64,000 nucleotides of DNA from Actinomadura luteofluorescens (GTDB lineage Bacteria; Actinomycetota; Actinomycetes; Streptosporangiales; Streptosporangiaceae), in NCBI RefSeq assembly GCF_013409365.1, contig NZ_JACCBA010000001.1, forward strand, positions 2,356,001 through 2,420,000. The letters run 5' to 3'. Positions within the stretch are counted from its first letter, which is position 1; each line of letters opens with the position of its first letter. This document shows positions 8,888 through 18,426 of the stretch, piece after piece. The notes under the pieces are model-generated. The model saw only the letters and a list, made by a program, of their open reading frames with translations. It had not been told where the DNA came from and made no database searches. Both the position numbers and the translations under genes were made by a program.

Positions 8888-9994
8888 TCAGGCCTCCTGG
8901 GCGATGAGGGCGCCGAGCGCGTCGAGACGGTCCTCACCGCCGCCGAGCAGATGCCCGCAGTGCTTGCCCCAGGCGAAGTACCGGTGCAGCGGGTAGGTGA
9001 TGTCCAGGCCGATGCCGCCGTGCAGGTGCTGGCAGGTGTACAGCGCCTTCACCACGGGGTCGCACGCGTTGTAGGCGGCGATGGCGAGGACCTCCTCGGC
9101 GTCGCCCGCGCCCTGCGCGAGGCGCCACACGCCCGCCCACACGGCCACGTCCAGCGCCCGCTTGGCGATGTAGACGTCCCCGATCTGCATCGTGACCGCC
9201 TGGAACTGCGCGAGCGCCCGGCCGAACTGCTCGCGCGTCTTCGTGTACTCCTTCGTCAGCTCCAGCGCGCCCTCGATGACGCCGGACGCGACGGCGACCG
9301 CGCCCGCGACGGCCGAGCGGCGCAACGTGTCCCAGGCGGCGCCGTCCGCCGTCCCGCCGAGCAGGGCGTCCGCGCCGACCCGGACGCCGTCCAGGGCGAC
9401 CCGCGACAGCGGCTCGGACGTCGCCGACGGCTGCCCGGTGATCATCACGGCGGCGGGTTCCACGAGGAAGACCCCGACGCCACCGCCCTCGACGCGGGCC
9501 GGGACGAGGATCCGTGACGCCTCCCGCGCGTACGGGACGAACGTCTTCACGCCGTCCAGCACATGGCCGTCGCCGTCCGCGCGGGCCGTCGCCGCGATCT
9601 CACCGGCCGGGCCGACCTCGCGGTAGGCGCCCGTCAGGATCGTCGCGCCCTCGGTGAGCGGGGCCAGCAGGGCGCGCTGCTCCGGCGTCCCGTGCGCCCC
9701 GATCGGGACGGCCGCCAGCGCGAGCGAGGCGTACACCGGGACGGGCGCGGTGCGGACCCCGACCTCCCGCAGGATCACCGCCAGCTCCACCGGCCCGAGC
9801 CCGGCACCGCCGGCGTCCTCGGGCAGGACGACGCCGAGCAGCCCCGCCTGCGCGAGCGCCTTCCACGTCACGTCGTCATAGGGCGCCTCGCTCTTCTCGA
9901 ACGCCTCCAGCCGCTCCTGCGCGGCCTCCCGCGCGAGCACGTCCGCCGCGAGCCCCCTGATCTCTCGCTGGGTCTCGTCGAGGTCGAAGTCCAC
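8888..9994 (-). CDS. Acyl-CoA dehydrogenase, shorter subunit (FadE27-like)
   Basis: The 368-residue protein keeps the three-domain dehydrogenase fold but is more diverged: FDLDETQREIRGLA at the start, GVVLPEDAGGAGLG near 52, and KEYTKTREQFGRALAQFQAV near 245. The C-terminal LHGGIGLDITYPLHRYF region contacts FAD in relatives. It starts with GTG immediately next to the fadD stop. Its small size and tandem position suit the partner subunit of a heterotetrameric dehydrogenase such as mycobacterial FadE27. Which subunit carries the catalytic base is not clear to me by eye. Confidence 0.84.
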   Translation of the reverse strand: MDFDLDETQREIRGLAADVLAREAAQERLEAFEKSEAPYDDVTWKALAQAGLLGVVLPEDAGGAGLGPVELAVILREVGVRTAPVPVYASLALAAVPIGAHGTPEQRALLAPLTEGATILTGAYREVGPAGEIAATARADGDGHVLDGVKTFVPYAREASRILVPARVEGGGVGVFLVEPAAVMITGQPSATSEPLSRVALDGVRVGADALLGGTADGAAWDTLRRSAVAGAVAVASGVIEGALELTKEYTKTREQFGRALAQFQAVTMQIGDVYIAKRALDVAVWAGVWRLAQGAGDAEEVLAIAAYNACDPVVKALYTCQHLHGGIGLDITYPLHRYFAWGKHCGHLLGGGEDRLDALGALIAQEA

Positions 9995-11614
9995 TCATCC
10001 GCTCCCTTCCAGCAGGTGCAGCCGGCCGCGGCGCTCGAACTCGGCCCGCAGCGCGGCCGCGTCCGCCGCGCTCATCGGGCGGTAGTCCAGGTCGCGGCCG
10101 GGCCGCCACCACACCGGGTCGTCGGTGCGCCAGGCGTCCCGGGCCAGCCGGCGCTTGAGGATCTTGTTGGAGGCGGTCGCGGGCAGCTCCCGCGCCACCC
10201 GCACGTACCGCGGGATCCACTTCGGGCCGAGGTCGGCGCGCCCGCGCAGGTACTCGGCGAACGCACCCGGGTCGAAGTCGTCGGCGGCGACGGCGAGCAT
10301 CACCTGGTCGCCGGACGCCTCGTCCGGGACCCCGTACACGGCGAGCTGCCGGACCCCGGGCAACTCCGCCAGAACGCGTTCCACCTGCACGGCGCCGAAG
10401 TTCTCGCCGTCCACGCGGAGCCGGTCGCCGCTGCGGCCGGCGAAGAAGATGTAGCCGTCCGCGTCGGCGTAGGCGAGGTCGCCGCTCCAGAACATGCCGT
10501 CGCGGAGCCGGTCGGGGGCGTCCTCCTTGTAGTACCCGTCGAACAGGCCGAGGTCGCCGGTGTTGACCAGCTCCCCCACGGCCTCGTCGCCGTTCACCAG
10601 CCGTCCGGCCCCGTCGAACACGCCGGGAGGGCACGGCCGTCCCGCCGGGTCGAGGATCGCGATGCCCTCGGTCAGCCTCCCCAGCGCGCCCTGCGGGCCG
10701 AACGGGTCGGGCGCCAGCGAGATCGCGGTCTCCGTCGAGCCGTAGCCGTCGATGACGAAACACCCGAAACGCTCGCCGAACGCCTTCTGCTCCAGCGGCG
10801 CCGCCTCGTTCCCGAAGGCGAACTGCAGTGGATTGTCGGCGTCGTCCTCTCCCTCCGGCGTGGCCAGCACGTACGAGAGGGCTTTGCCGACGTAGTGCAG
10901 GTAGGTGCAGCCGTGGGCGCGCGCGTCCGGCAGGACGGCCGACGCCGAGAACCGGGAGCGCAGCACCAGCTCGGCCCCGGCGGCCAGCGCCGGCGCGTAC
11001 GCCGCCATGACCGCGCCCGAGTGGAACAGCGGCATCGGGCAGTAGACGACCGCCTCCGGCGACAGCATGCGCCCGGCGAGCATCTCCCCCGGCACGGCCA
11101 CCTTCCGATGGGTGACGCGGACGGCCCGCGGCCGCCCCGACGTCCCGGAGGTGAAGATCAACATCAGCAGGGTCCCGGGGCCGGTCGCCGCGGCGCCGGG
11201 CAGCGGCGAGCCCGTGTGGGGCGCGACCAGCTCACCGAAGGCGTCCACGTCCACGACCGGGAGCCCGAGCGCGGCGGCCTTCCCGGCGTACCGCGGCTGG
11301 GTCAGCACGAGATCGCAGTCGGCGCGCTCGGCGTCGCCCGCCAGCTCGGCGCCGCTCCGCGTCGGGTTCAGCGCCACGACCACCGCCCCCGACAGCGCCG
11401 CGCCTCCGAGGAGGAACACCACCTCGGGAAGGTTGTCGAGGAGCACACCGACGTGGACCGGCCGTTCGGGACGCGCCTCGCCGCGCAGCCACGCCGCGCG
11501 GGCCGCGCACTCGGCCACGACCTCCCGCCACGTCCAGGCACGGCCGTCGTCGGCGGACCGCAGCCCGGGGCGGTCGTCGTCCGCCCGCGCCTCCAGCAGC
11601 GCCGCGACGCTCAC
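9995..11614 (-). CDS. Acyl-CoA synthetase (FadD17-like)
   Basis: This 539-residue AMP-forming ligase activates a carboxylic acid to its CoA thioester. Motifs in order: LIFTSGTSGRPRAVRVTHRK (P-loop), YGSTETAI (A5), VNTGDLGLFDGYY (A7), and a C-terminal ILKRRLARD segment holding the adenylation lysine. The GTG at 11614 has GGAGGTGG upstream, so I discard the 74 extra codons of the open frame, which would run across the operator. It leads the fadD-fadE-fadE operon behind a KstR-like site. Together with the two dehydrogenases this points to steroid side-chain oxidation, with the exact chain length unknown. Confidence 0.87.
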   Translation of the reverse strand: MSVAALLEARADDDRPGLRSADDGRAWTWREVVAECAARAAWLRGEARPERPVHVGVLLDNLPEVVFLLGGAALSGAVVVALNPTRSGAELAGDAERADCDLVLTQPRYAGKAAALGLPVVDVDAFGELVAPHTGSPLPGAAATGPGTLLMLIFTSGTSGRPRAVRVTHRKVAVPGEMLAGRMLSPEAVVYCPMPLFHSGAVMAAYAPALAAGAELVLRSRFSASAVLPDARAHGCTYLHYVGKALSYVLATPEGEDDADNPLQFAFGNEAAPLEQKAFGERFGCFVIDGYGSTETAISLAPDPFGPQGALGRLTEGIAILDPAGRPCPPGVFDGAGRLVNGDEAVGELVNTGDLGLFDGYYKEDAPDRLRDGMFWSGDLAYADADGYIFFAGRSGDRLRVDGENFGAVQVERVLAELPGVRQLAVYGVPDEASGDQVMLAVAADDFDPGAFAEYLRGRADLGPKWIPRYVRVARELPATASNKILKRRLARDAWRTDDPVWWRPGRDLDYRPMSAADAAALRAEFERRGRLHLLEGSG

Positions 11615-11650
11615 CGGCCCACCTCCCCGATCCGTCCCACGGCGAAAAAG

Positions 11651-11664
11651 TAGAACAGATTCTA
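11651..11664. promoter_or_regulatory. KstR-type operator upstream of fadD
   Basis: TAGAACAGATTCTA agrees with the 14-base KstR motif TnnAACnnGTTnnA at all but one fixed position and is nearly palindromic. On the minus strand it begins with TAGAAT, a good -10 hexamer, 37 bases before the fadD GTG, so binding would block polymerase. The KstR-like gene begins 189 bases away on the other side. Confidence 0.78.
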
Positions 11665-11852
11665 CTAAGTGTCCAGAGGGACGATCTCTCCCGTCCACGA
11701 CCCGGTTCGCCTGGGTGTCATGGGAAACCGGACGGGCATGGGGCACCGGGGACGAGATCGCGATGAACCGATCAGATAACAGGTTCTCGCGAGAGCGGTA
11801 CCCTGGGGAGGACGCGTCGGGCGACCGTGCCCGCACAGAAGGGAAGGCGACC

Positions 11853-12473
11853 GTGACCGCAGAGCCGACAGTGACCGGGGACGAGACCCGGGGTCAGCCG
11901 GGCGGCCAGGGCGTACGCTCCCGCAGCCAGCACCAGCGGCGCAAGCGTATCGTCCAGGCGGCCGCGGCGCTCGCATCGCGCGGCGGGATCGAGGCGATGC
12001 AGATGCGCACCGTGTCCGAGCGCGCGGGCGTCGCCCTCGGCACCCTCTACCGCTACTTCCCGTCCAAGATGGACCTGGTCGTCGCCGTCGTCAGCGAGGA
12101 GCTCGACCTCCTGGAGGGCAGCATCGAGCGCCGCCCGCCCCGCGCCGGCGGCGCACCGGACCGCGCCGTCGAGGTGCTGATGCGCGCCACCCGCGGCCTG
12201 ATGCGCGAGCCGGAGCTGGCCGAGGCGCTGATCCGCTCCCTCCTCCTGTCCGACGTCAAGACCGACTTCGGCGACCGCATGAGCGAGCTCCTCCTGCGCG
12301 CCGCGTCCGGCCCGCCGGAGGACATCCCCGCCGAGGACCCCCGCCGCCTCGTCGCCCGCGCCCTGTCCGGCATCTGGACGATGGAGATGATCGAGATGCT
12401 GCGCGGCAACGCCACCGCCGAGGAGATCCAGGCCCGCCTGGAGATCACCGCCTCCCGCCTCCTCATCGACTGA
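11853..12473 (+). CDS. KstR-like TetR-family regulator of steroid/lipid genes
   Basis: The 206-residue protein carries the KstR-type N-terminal pattern: SQHQRRKRIVQAAAALASRG, then IEAMQMRTVSERAGVALGTL and YRYFPSKMDLVVAV. Mycobacterial KstR, which represses cholesterol catabolic genes until a 3-oxo-cholestenoyl-CoA binds, shares this wording closely. I chose the GTG at 11853 because GAAGGGAAGG lies upstream; a second GTG at 11871 is possible. KstR-like motifs in this window lie next to this gene and in front of thiolase, P450 and ferredoxin genes, so it is the probable master regulator here. Binding specificity is inferred from the adjacent site. Confidence 0.82.
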   Translation: MTAEPTVTGDETRGQPGGQGVRSRSQHQRRKRIVQAAAALASRGGIEAMQMRTVSERAGVALGTLYRYFPSKMDLVVAVVSEELDLLEGSIERRPPRAGGAPDRAVEVLMRATRGLMREPELAEALIRSLLLSDVKTDFGDRMSELLLRAASGPPEDIPAEDPRRLVARALSGIWTMEMIEMLRGNATAEEIQARLEITASRLLID

Positions 12474-12576
12474 GCGACACGGGAGCGAACGCAGAGTCAC
12501 CGCTTTCCCATGTGCCGCCCGCCCCTTCCCCATTAGCCTTGGACCCGTCAGAGCCCAGGACGAACAAGGGGTGCCA

Positions 12577-12810
12577 GTGACCGGACAGGAACCGATCCTC
12601 AGCGACGGGGTCATCATCGAGTTCATCGATGGCAAGGACGTCCCCGTCCAGCACAAGGACTTCGGTGAGCGGGCCGTCGTGATGCGCGACGCCAAGAACC
12701 CGGAGGGCCCGATCCTCTACTTCACCGAGGCCGAGTGGGACGCCTTCATCGCCGGCGTCAAGGACGGCGAGTTCGACGACCTCCTGGAAGACCCCACCGA
12801 GGCCCCGTGA
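12577..12810 (+). CDS. DUF397-domain small protein
   Basis: This 77-residue acidic protein ends with LYFTEAEWDAFIAGVKDGEF, the signature of DUF397, a small actinobacterial family whose members usually pair with XRE-type HTH regulators in development or secondary metabolism. No XRE gene is adjacent, so this is an orphan member. The N-terminal half is unlike the short Ser/Gly-rich start of classic DUF397 proteins. I prefer the GTG at 12577 because AAGGGG precedes it; a GTG at 12571 is in frame. A strong terminator follows. Confidence 0.72.
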   Translation: MTGQEPILSDGVIIEFIDGKDVPVQHKDFGERAVVMRDAKNPEGPILYFTEAEWDAFIAGVKDGEFDDLLEDPTEAP

Positions 12811-12817
12811 CCGGAAA

Positions 12818-12843
12818 ACGCCCCCGGCCACCACCGGGGGCGT
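12818..12843 (+). terminator. Terminator after the DUF397 gene
   Basis: ACGCCCCCGG and CCGGGGGCGT form a perfect 10-base stem with a 6-base loop, 8 bases past the stop codon. It also ends transcription arriving from the convergent Rpn gene. Confidence 0.75.
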
Positions 12844-12868
12844 CCTCACCTGACGACCGGCAGACGGC

Positions 12869-13753
12869 TCAGCCGAACAGATCGTCGACGCACTCGACCT
12901 TGATGGCGCGGACCAGCCACTGATCCAGCAGCTGCTCGTCAGTGCAGGCCAGGATCTGCTCCCGCACCTCGTCCGACACCGACAGCCCCCGCGCATCGAG
13001 GACCTTCAGCACCGACTTCGCCTCGCCCTTGACCTCGCCCTTGGCCTGGGAGCGCAGGAAGAGGTCGCTCTTGAACTCGTAGTCGACGATGTCAGTTTTC
13101 ACAAGTTCCTCCAGGATGCGACGCGCGGCCTTCGGCAGCGCGTTGAGCACGAGGTCAGTGTATAGGTCGGCATTCTCGCGGCCCGCGTTCTCGATGGTGA
13201 CGAGGGCGGCATGAATGATCTCTATCGCCTCCCGGTCGGGAGGGGTGACGTTCGCCAGGGCGCCCACGATGGCCATCTCAGGTGCCTGTGCAGCCTGCTC
13301 GGTACTGGCGACGAGTGGGCCGACTCCGGGACCGACCACCAGTGGCCGGAGGTCGAAGCCCGGATGGCCGATCTTGATCGGTTCGCGGGCCCAGTCGGCC
13401 ACCGGGCGTTCGGGGCAGATGACGAGCAGGTAGCACGGGCAGCGCGTCCTGGCTTTGAGGGTGGTGAGGTAGACGGGCCACGAGCGGCGCTTCGCCGGAT
13501 CCTGGCGCTGCTGGACCTCCACGACGACCGCCATGCTGGGGCGAGCGGAGTCGCCTTCACAGATCTCGATGACACTGTCGGCCCGGTAGGCGGTCGGAGC
13601 GATATTGGTGAACTCTTCCGAGGCCGTCCTGATGACCAGGTCCGTCGAGAGTTCGATGCGAAAGGCGGTTGTAAGTAATTGGGCCACGACTTCCGGGTTG
13701 TCCCGAATGATCTGGATGGGCCCTTCGTGTTTGGCTGAGACCATGCACGGCAA
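12869..13753 (-). CDS. Rpn/PD-(D/E)XK-family putative nuclease
   Basis: This 294-residue protein belongs to a large actinobacterial family related to Rpn recombination-promoting nucleases. The core shows ADSVIEICEG near 58-67 and AVVVEVQQRQDPAKRRSWPVY around 75-95, giving a PD-(D/E)XK-like D...ExQ arrangement. The C-terminal half, with the repeated KGEVKGEAKS stretch and an LDQWLVRAI tail, is typical of the family. Its GC content looks lower than that of its neighbours, and the AT-rich upstream stretch is unlike the rest of the window, suggesting horizontal arrival. The start may be the ATG at 13744 instead. A CRP-type palindrome lies about 50 bases upstream. Confidence 0.75.
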   Translation of the reverse strand: MPCMVSAKHEGPIQIIRDNPEVVAQLLTTAFRIELSTDLVIRTASEEFTNIAPTAYRADSVIEICEGDSARPSMAVVVEVQQRQDPAKRRSWPVYLTTLKARTRCPCYLLVICPERPVADWAREPIKIGHPGFDLRPLVVGPGVGPLVASTEQAAQAPEMAIVGALANVTPPDREAIEIIHAALVTIENAGRENADLYTDLVLNALPKAARRILEELVKTDIVDYEFKSDLFLRSQAKGEVKGEAKSVLKVLDARGLSVSDEVREQILACTDEQLLDQWLVRAIKVECVDDLFG

Positions 13754-13802
13754 GTTACTTGACCGCCACTGTTAGATACCGTGACTATCCAATGACTGTG
13801 AA

Positions 13803-13818
13803 TGTGATGTGCATCACA
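13803..13818. promoter_or_regulatory. CRP-type consensus palindrome
   Basis: TGTGATGTGCATCACA matches the TGTGA-N6-TCACA consensus of CRP-family proteins exactly. It lies in the AT-rich gap between the Rpn gene start and the allantoicase stop, so it would act on the Rpn gene. A TTCACA/TATCTA pair with 18-base spacing lies between it and that gene on the minus strand. Confidence 0.6.
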
Positions 13819-13826
13819 GTACATTA

Positions 13827-14825
13827 TTATTCGTAAATATGTGCGTTCCAGCGGGCTGTTATGGCTTGTTCGGATTTGGGGGTTAGTAAGCCCCAAAGGC
13901 GTAGGCGGGCCAGGCCGCCGTCGGGGTGGATGTCCAGGCGGACTTTTTCCACTTCTGGGGTTTTCAGGCGGTAGCGGTGGCGGGTGTCGGGTTGCAGGCG
14001 GGTGCGCGGGAGGATGACGGTCTGGTCGCCTTCGGTGGTGGTGGCCGTCAGTTGGGCTTCGGCGGGGGCGTTGAATTTGAGGTTCGAGGTGTCGAGCTCG
14101 GCCAGTTCGATGGTGCCGGGGGCGAACAAGGCTATTTCGGCCCAGTCGTTGCCCGTGTCGCGGCGGCGGGCGGTTTCCCAGCCTTCGGCCTGGGTGCGGG
14201 CCAGGCCGGGGAACAGCATGTTGTCGGGAGACGAGTAGAAGCGGTCGGAGCAGTCGAGGACGCGGGCGCCGTTCTCCAGGGCCGCGAGGTCCACGGTCAA
14301 GCCCGTCAGGTAGGCGGGGTTCGGGACGACCCTGCCGTGGACGCGGAGGCGCGCGATGCCGCCGTCCGGGAACATGTTGAGTCTGACGTGGGTGAAGACG
14401 CGTTCTGATCCGGTGGTCGGAAGAGTGTGCGTGGTGTCGCCCTTGAGGGGGGTCCTCGGGACGATCTCCAGCCAGTCGGCGGCTTCGAGTTCGGCGGGGG
14501 CCGGGTGGCCGTCGGCGAAGCATGCCTCCACCGAGGCGTGCGGGGGGTAGTTGCCCTTGAACCAGGCGGTGTCGATGACGATGCCGTGGATCTGGCCCGG
14601 GAGGCCCAGGCGGACCAGGGCCCAGTCGTGGCCGGGGGTGCGGCGGCGGGCGGTCTCCCAGCCGTCGTAGAGCTGGCCCTTCGGGCCGAAGGTCTCCGGG
14701 TGGAACGCGGGTTTCCACGGGTTGAGCAGGTTCTCCTTCTCGGCGAAGGACTCGTCGCTGGCGGCGACGACCGACCCGCCGAGCGTGCGGACGGCCAGGT
14801 CCGGCAGGGACGTGAAGTCGGTCAT
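13827..14825 (-). CDS. alc: Allantoicase
   Basis: This 332-residue enzyme hydrolyses allantoate to ureidoglycolate and urea. It contains the two repeated beta-jelly-roll domains of the family, recognisable from the duplicated phrases DGWETARRR (about 54) and EGWETARRR (about 218), and [20 protein letters not shown] matched by [18 protein letters not shown]. The start overlaps the allantoinase stop (ATGA). It is the last gene of the purine operon. No ureidoglycolate lyase or urease follows in this window, so the path must finish elsewhere. Confidence 0.93.
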   Translation of the reverse strand: MTDFTSLPDLAVRTLGGSVVAASDESFAEKENLLNPWKPAFHPETFGPKGQLYDGWETARRRTPGHDWALVRLGLPGQIHGIVIDTAWFKGNYPPHASVEACFADGHPAPAELEAADWLEIVPRTPLKGDTTHTLPTTGSERVFTHVRLNMFPDGGIARLRVHGRVVPNPAYLTGLTVDLAALENGARVLDCSDRFYSSPDNMLFPGLARTQAEGWETARRRDTGNDWAEIALFAPGTIELAELDTSNLKFNAPAEAQLTATTTEGDQTVILPRTRLQPDTRHRYRLKTPEVEKVRLDIHPDGGLARLRLWGLLTPKSEQAITARWNAHIYE

Positions 14826-16120
14826 CGTGCCTCCGGTCGGGTGAGCAGGCGTCCGGCCGGGGCGTCGCCGACGGGTGCGCCGCGCAGCCAGGTGGCCTGG
14901 ACGACGCCCGTCAGCGTTCTGCCCTCGTACGGGGTGACGGGGTGGCGGTGGTGGAGGGACGCGGGGTCGACGGTGAAGGTCGCGTCGGCGGCGAAGGCGA
15001 CGAGGTCGGCGTCGTTTCCGGGGGCGATGGCGCCCTTGCCGGGGACGGCGGCGAGTGCGGCGGGGGCCTCGGACATCCATCGGACGACCGTGGCGAGGTC
15101 GTGGCCTCGTGCGCGGGCGGCCGTCCAGACGGCGGGCAGCCCGAGTTGCAGGGACGAGATGCCGCCCCACGCGGTGGCGAAGTCGCCGCGTTTCAGGTCG
15201 GGCGCGCAGGGCGAGTGGTCGGTGACGACGCAGGAGATCGTGCCGGAGGCGAGGCCCTGCCAGAGCCGGTCGCGGTTGGCGGCGTCGCGGATGGGCGGGC
15301 AGCATTTGAACGCGGCGGTCCCGGCGTCGCCGTCGCAGAGGGTCAGGTAGTGCGGGCAGGTCTCGGCCGTCACCGGGAGGCCGCCGGCCTGCGCGGCGGC
15401 GAGGACGTCCAGGCAGTCGGCCGCCGAGAGGTGCAGGATGTGGGCGCGCGCGCCGGTCTCCTCCGCCAGCCGGACGACCTGTTCGACGGCCCGGCGTTCG
15501 GCGGACGGCGGGCGCGAGGTGAGGAACGCGGCGTAGTCGCCGCCGGACGGCGGGGACAGCGCGGCGGGGTCCTCGGCGTGCACGATGACCAGGCCGCCGA
15601 AGGCGGCGATCTCCTGGAAGGCCGCCCTCATCTCGGCGGGCGCCAGGGGCGGGAACTCCGGGACGCCCGAGTCGGAGGTGAAGCACTTGAATCCGAAGAC
15701 CCCGAGGTCGTGCAGCGGGCGGAGCGAGGACGTGTTGCCGGGGATCGCGCCGCCCCAGAAGCCGACGTCCACGGCGCAGGCGCCTTCGGCGGCGGCGCGT
15801 TTGGCCGCGAGCGCGGCCGGGTCGACGGTCGGGGGCAGCGAGTTGAGCGGCATGTCGACGAGCGTGGTGACGCCGCCCGCCGCCGCGGCGCGGGTCGCGG
15901 TGGCGAAGCCCTCCCATTCGGTGCGGCCCGGTTCGTTGATGTGGACGTGGGTGTCGACGAGCCCGGGGAGCAGCGCGATGTCGCCCAGGTCCACCGAGGC
16001 GGGCGTGTCGTAGGGCGAGATCGCGGTGATGCGGCCGGAACGGATCGAGACGGCCGCCGGCCGCTCTCCCTCCGGCAGGACGGTCCGGCGGGAACGGATG
16101 ACGAGGTCGTCCCCGGTCAC
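14822..16120 (-). CDS. allB: Allantoinase
   Basis: The 432-residue metal-dependent amidohydrolase opens allantoin to allantoate. Active-site signatures are present in order: [10 protein letters not shown] (metal His pair), [11 protein letters not shown] (the lysine that is carboxylated), [16 protein letters not shown] and VVTDHSPC (final Asp). The GTG start at 16120 overlaps the stop of the molybdenum subunit gene (GTGA). A much longer open frame upstream crosses the xanthine dehydrogenase gene out of frame and is not coding. Confidence 0.94.
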   Translation of the reverse strand: MTGDDLVIRSRRTVLPEGERPAAVSIRSGRITAISPYDTPASVDLGDIALLPGLVDTHVHINEPGRTEWEGFATATRAAAAGGVTTLVDMPLNSLPPTVDPAALAAKRAAAEGACAVDVGFWGGAIPGNTSSLRPLHDLGVFGFKCFTSDSGVPEFPPLAPAEMRAAFQEIAAFGGLVIVHAEDPAALSPPSGGDYAAFLTSRPPSAERRAVEQVVRLAEETGARAHILHLSAADCLDVLAAAQAGGLPVTAETCPHYLTLCDGDAGTAAFKCCPPIRDAANRDRLWQGLASGTISCVVTDHSPCAPDLKRGDFATAWGGISSLQLGLPAVWTAARARGHDLATVVRWMSEAPAALAAVPGKGAIAPGNDADLVAFAADATFTVDPASLHHRHPVTPYEGRTLTGVVQATWLRGAPVGDAPAGRLLTRPEAR

Positions 16121-18426
16121 GGGCCGGCCACGATGTGCTCCGGCCGGACGGGGACCCGTGTCAGCGCCCTGCCCGTCGCGTCCCTGATCGCGGCGACGAC
16201 GGCGGGCGTGGACGACAGCGTGGGCGGCTCCCCGGCGCCGCGGAGCCCGTAGGGCGCCTCCGGGTCGGGGTTCTCCAGGATGTCCAGGCGCATCGGCGGC
16301 ATGTCGAGGATGGTGGGGATCAGGTAGTCGGTGAAGGACGGGTTGCGGACCAGGCCGCCCGTCACGACGATCTCCTCCATCAGCGCCAGGCCGAGGCCCT
16401 GCGCGGTGCCGCCGTGGATCTGCCCCTCCAGCGCGGTCCGGTTGAGGATCCGGCCGACGTCCTGGACGGCGGCGAGCTCGACGACCTTGACGAGGCCGAG
16501 GTCGACGTCCACGTCGACGACGGCGCGGTGCACGCAGAGCGCGAGCTGGGTGTGGCTGCGGCCCTGGCCGGTGACCGGGTCCAGGGGGGTGGTGGGCCGG
16601 TGGTGGTACTCGCGGGTCTCCTCGATGGCGGTGTCGCCGAGGACGTCCTCGATCGTGCCGAGCACGCCCCCGGCCCGCGACACGATCTTCCCGCCGGCGA
16701 CGGCGAGGCCGGTGCGGCCGAAGCGGCGCGCGGCGCGGGCGAGGAGTTCGGCGCGGACGGCCTCGCAGGCCGTCTTGACCGCCCCGCCCGTCATGTACGA
16801 CTGGCGGGACGCGCTGGAGGACCCGGCGTCGCCGACCCGGTTGTCGGCCGGGGCGATCGTGACCTTCTGGACGCCGAGCTCGGTCCGCGCGATCTGCGCC
16901 TTGACCGTGACGAGGCCCTGCCCGACCTCGGCGGCGGCGGTGTGCACGAGGGCGGTGGCCTCGCCGCCGATGACCTCCAGCCGGACGCGGGCCGTGGACA
17001 GGTCGTCGAAGCCCTCGGAGAAGCAGATGTTCTTGATCCCGACGCCGTAGCCGACGCCGCGCACGACGCCCTCGCCGTGGGTCGTCTGGGAGACGCCGCC
17101 CGGCAGGTTCCGCAGGTCGGAGCGGTCCGGGTCGGGAGGCATCGGCATGGCCTCCAGCCGGGTGAGCATCTCGGCGAGCGGCGCGGGCGACTCGATGACC
17201 TGCCCGGTCGCGAGCCTGGACCCCTGGGAGACGGCGTTGCGGCGGCGGATCTCGACCGGGCCGAGCCCGCAGGCGGCGCCCAGTTTGTCCATCATCGACT
17301 CGTAGGCGAAGCATGCCTGGACGGCGCCGAAGCCGCGCATCGCGCCGCACGGCGGGTTGTTGGTGTAGACGCCGTACCCGTCGATGCGGATGTTGGGGAT
17401 CTCGTAGGGGCCGACGCCCAGCGAGGCGGCGTTCCCGACGACGTTCATGGTGGACGAGGTGTACGCGCCGCCGTCCAGGACGATCTCGACGTCGGCGTAG
17501 AGGAGCCGTCCGTCCCGCGTGGCGCCGAACTCGTACCGCATCTGCGCGGGATGCCGGTGGACGTGCCCGAAGAACGACTCGTACCGGTTGTACGACATCT
17601 TCACGGGCCGGCCGGTGTGCAGCGCCAGCATCGCCGCGTGGATCTGCATCGACAGGTCCTCGCGGCCGCCGAAGGCGCCGCCGACGCCGGCGAGCGTCAT
17701 GTGGATCTGGTCCTCGCGCAGCGCGAGGCAGGGCGCGATCTGCTTGAGGTCGTTGTGGATCCACTGCGTGGAGACGTGCAGGTCGACGCCGCCGTCCTCG
17801 GCCGGGATCGCCAGGCCCGCCTCGGGCCCGAGGAACGCCTGGTCCTGGATGCCGACCTCGTACTCGCCGGACACCACGACGGCCGCCTCGGCCCTGGCCG
17901 CGTCCACGTCCCCGACCCGGACCGGCTGGTGCCGGGTGATGCCGCCGCGGTCCTGGACCTTCAGGCCCTCCGGGTCGGCGATCACCGCGCGCGGGTCGGT
18001 GACCGGCTCCAGCACCTCGTACTCGACGGCGATCCGGTCCATCGCGCGGCGCGCCGTCTCGGGGTGGTCGGCGGCGACGAGCGCGACCGGCTCGCCCTGG
18101 TGCCGGACCTGGTCGACGGCGAGGACGGGCTGGTCGTCGGTGTGGTCGATGCCGAACACCTTGCGGCCGGGCACGTCCTCGTGGGTGAGGACGGCGCGGA
18201 CGCCGGGCAGCGCGAGGGCGGGCCCGACGTCCAGCGACCGGATCCGCGCCCGGGGGTGCGGGCTGCGGAGCGTCGCGCCCCAGAGCATCCCGTCCAGCCA
18301 CAGGTCGGAGGCGTAGGCGAACTCGCCGGCGACCTTGAGGGTGCCGTCCGGGCGCAGGGGGCTCTCGCCGACTCCGCCGATGCCGGGTGTGGCCGTATGG
18401 GCCGGGCTCCTGGTCGGGGACGTCAT
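16117..18426 (-). CDS. Xanthine dehydrogenase, molybdopterin subunit
   Basis: This 769-residue subunit binds the molybdenum cofactor and hydroxylates purines at carbon. It shows the a/b hammerhead start ([20 protein letters not shown]), [10 protein letters not shown] near 250, [15 protein letters not shown] near 360, and the active-site glutamate segment [12 protein letters not shown] near 731. With the FAD and 2Fe-2S subunits encoded next to it, it forms the three-part bacterial XDH that makes urate from xanthine. It begins directly next to the stop of the deaminase gene. Confidence 0.92.
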   Translation of the reverse strand: MTSPTRSPAHTATPGIGGVGESPLRPDGTLKVAGEFAYASDLWLDGMLWGATLRSPHPRARIRSLDVGPALALPGVRAVLTHEDVPGRKVFGIDHTDDQPVLAVDQVRHQGEPVALVAADHPETARRAMDRIAVEYEVLEPVTDPRAVIADPEGLKVQDRGGITRHQPVRVGDVDAARAEAAVVVSGEYEVGIQDQAFLGPEAGLAIPAEDGGVDLHVSTQWIHNDLKQIAPCLALREDQIHMTLAGVGGAFGGREDLSMQIHAAMLALHTGRPVKMSYNRYESFFGHVHRHPAQMRYEFGATRDGRLLYADVEIVLDGGAYTSSTMNVVGNAASLGVGPYEIPNIRIDGYGVYTNNPPCGAMRGFGAVQACFAYESMMDKLGAACGLGPVEIRRRNAVSQGSRLATGQVIESPAPLAEMLTRLEAMPMPPDPDRSDLRNLPGGVSQTTHGEGVVRGVGYGVGIKNICFSEGFDDLSTARVRLEVIGGEATALVHTAAAEVGQGLVTVKAQIARTELGVQKVTIAPADNRVGDAGSSSASRQSYMTGGAVKTACEAVRAELLARAARRFGRTGLAVAGGKIVSRAGGVLGTIEDVLGDTAIEETREYHHRPTTPLDPVTGQGRSHTQLALCVHRAVVDVDVDLGLVKVVELAAVQDVGRILNRTALEGQIHGGTAQGLGLALMEEIVVTGGLVRNPSFTDYLIPTILDMPPMRLDILENPDPEAPYGLRGAGEPPTLSSTPAVVAAIRDATGRALTRVPVRPEHIVAGP

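Noticed and set aside
12869..13753. The Rpn-family gene as a full transposon.
   Set aside because: No terminal inverted repeats or target duplications are visible around it; only the gene and an AT-rich flank differ from the background.
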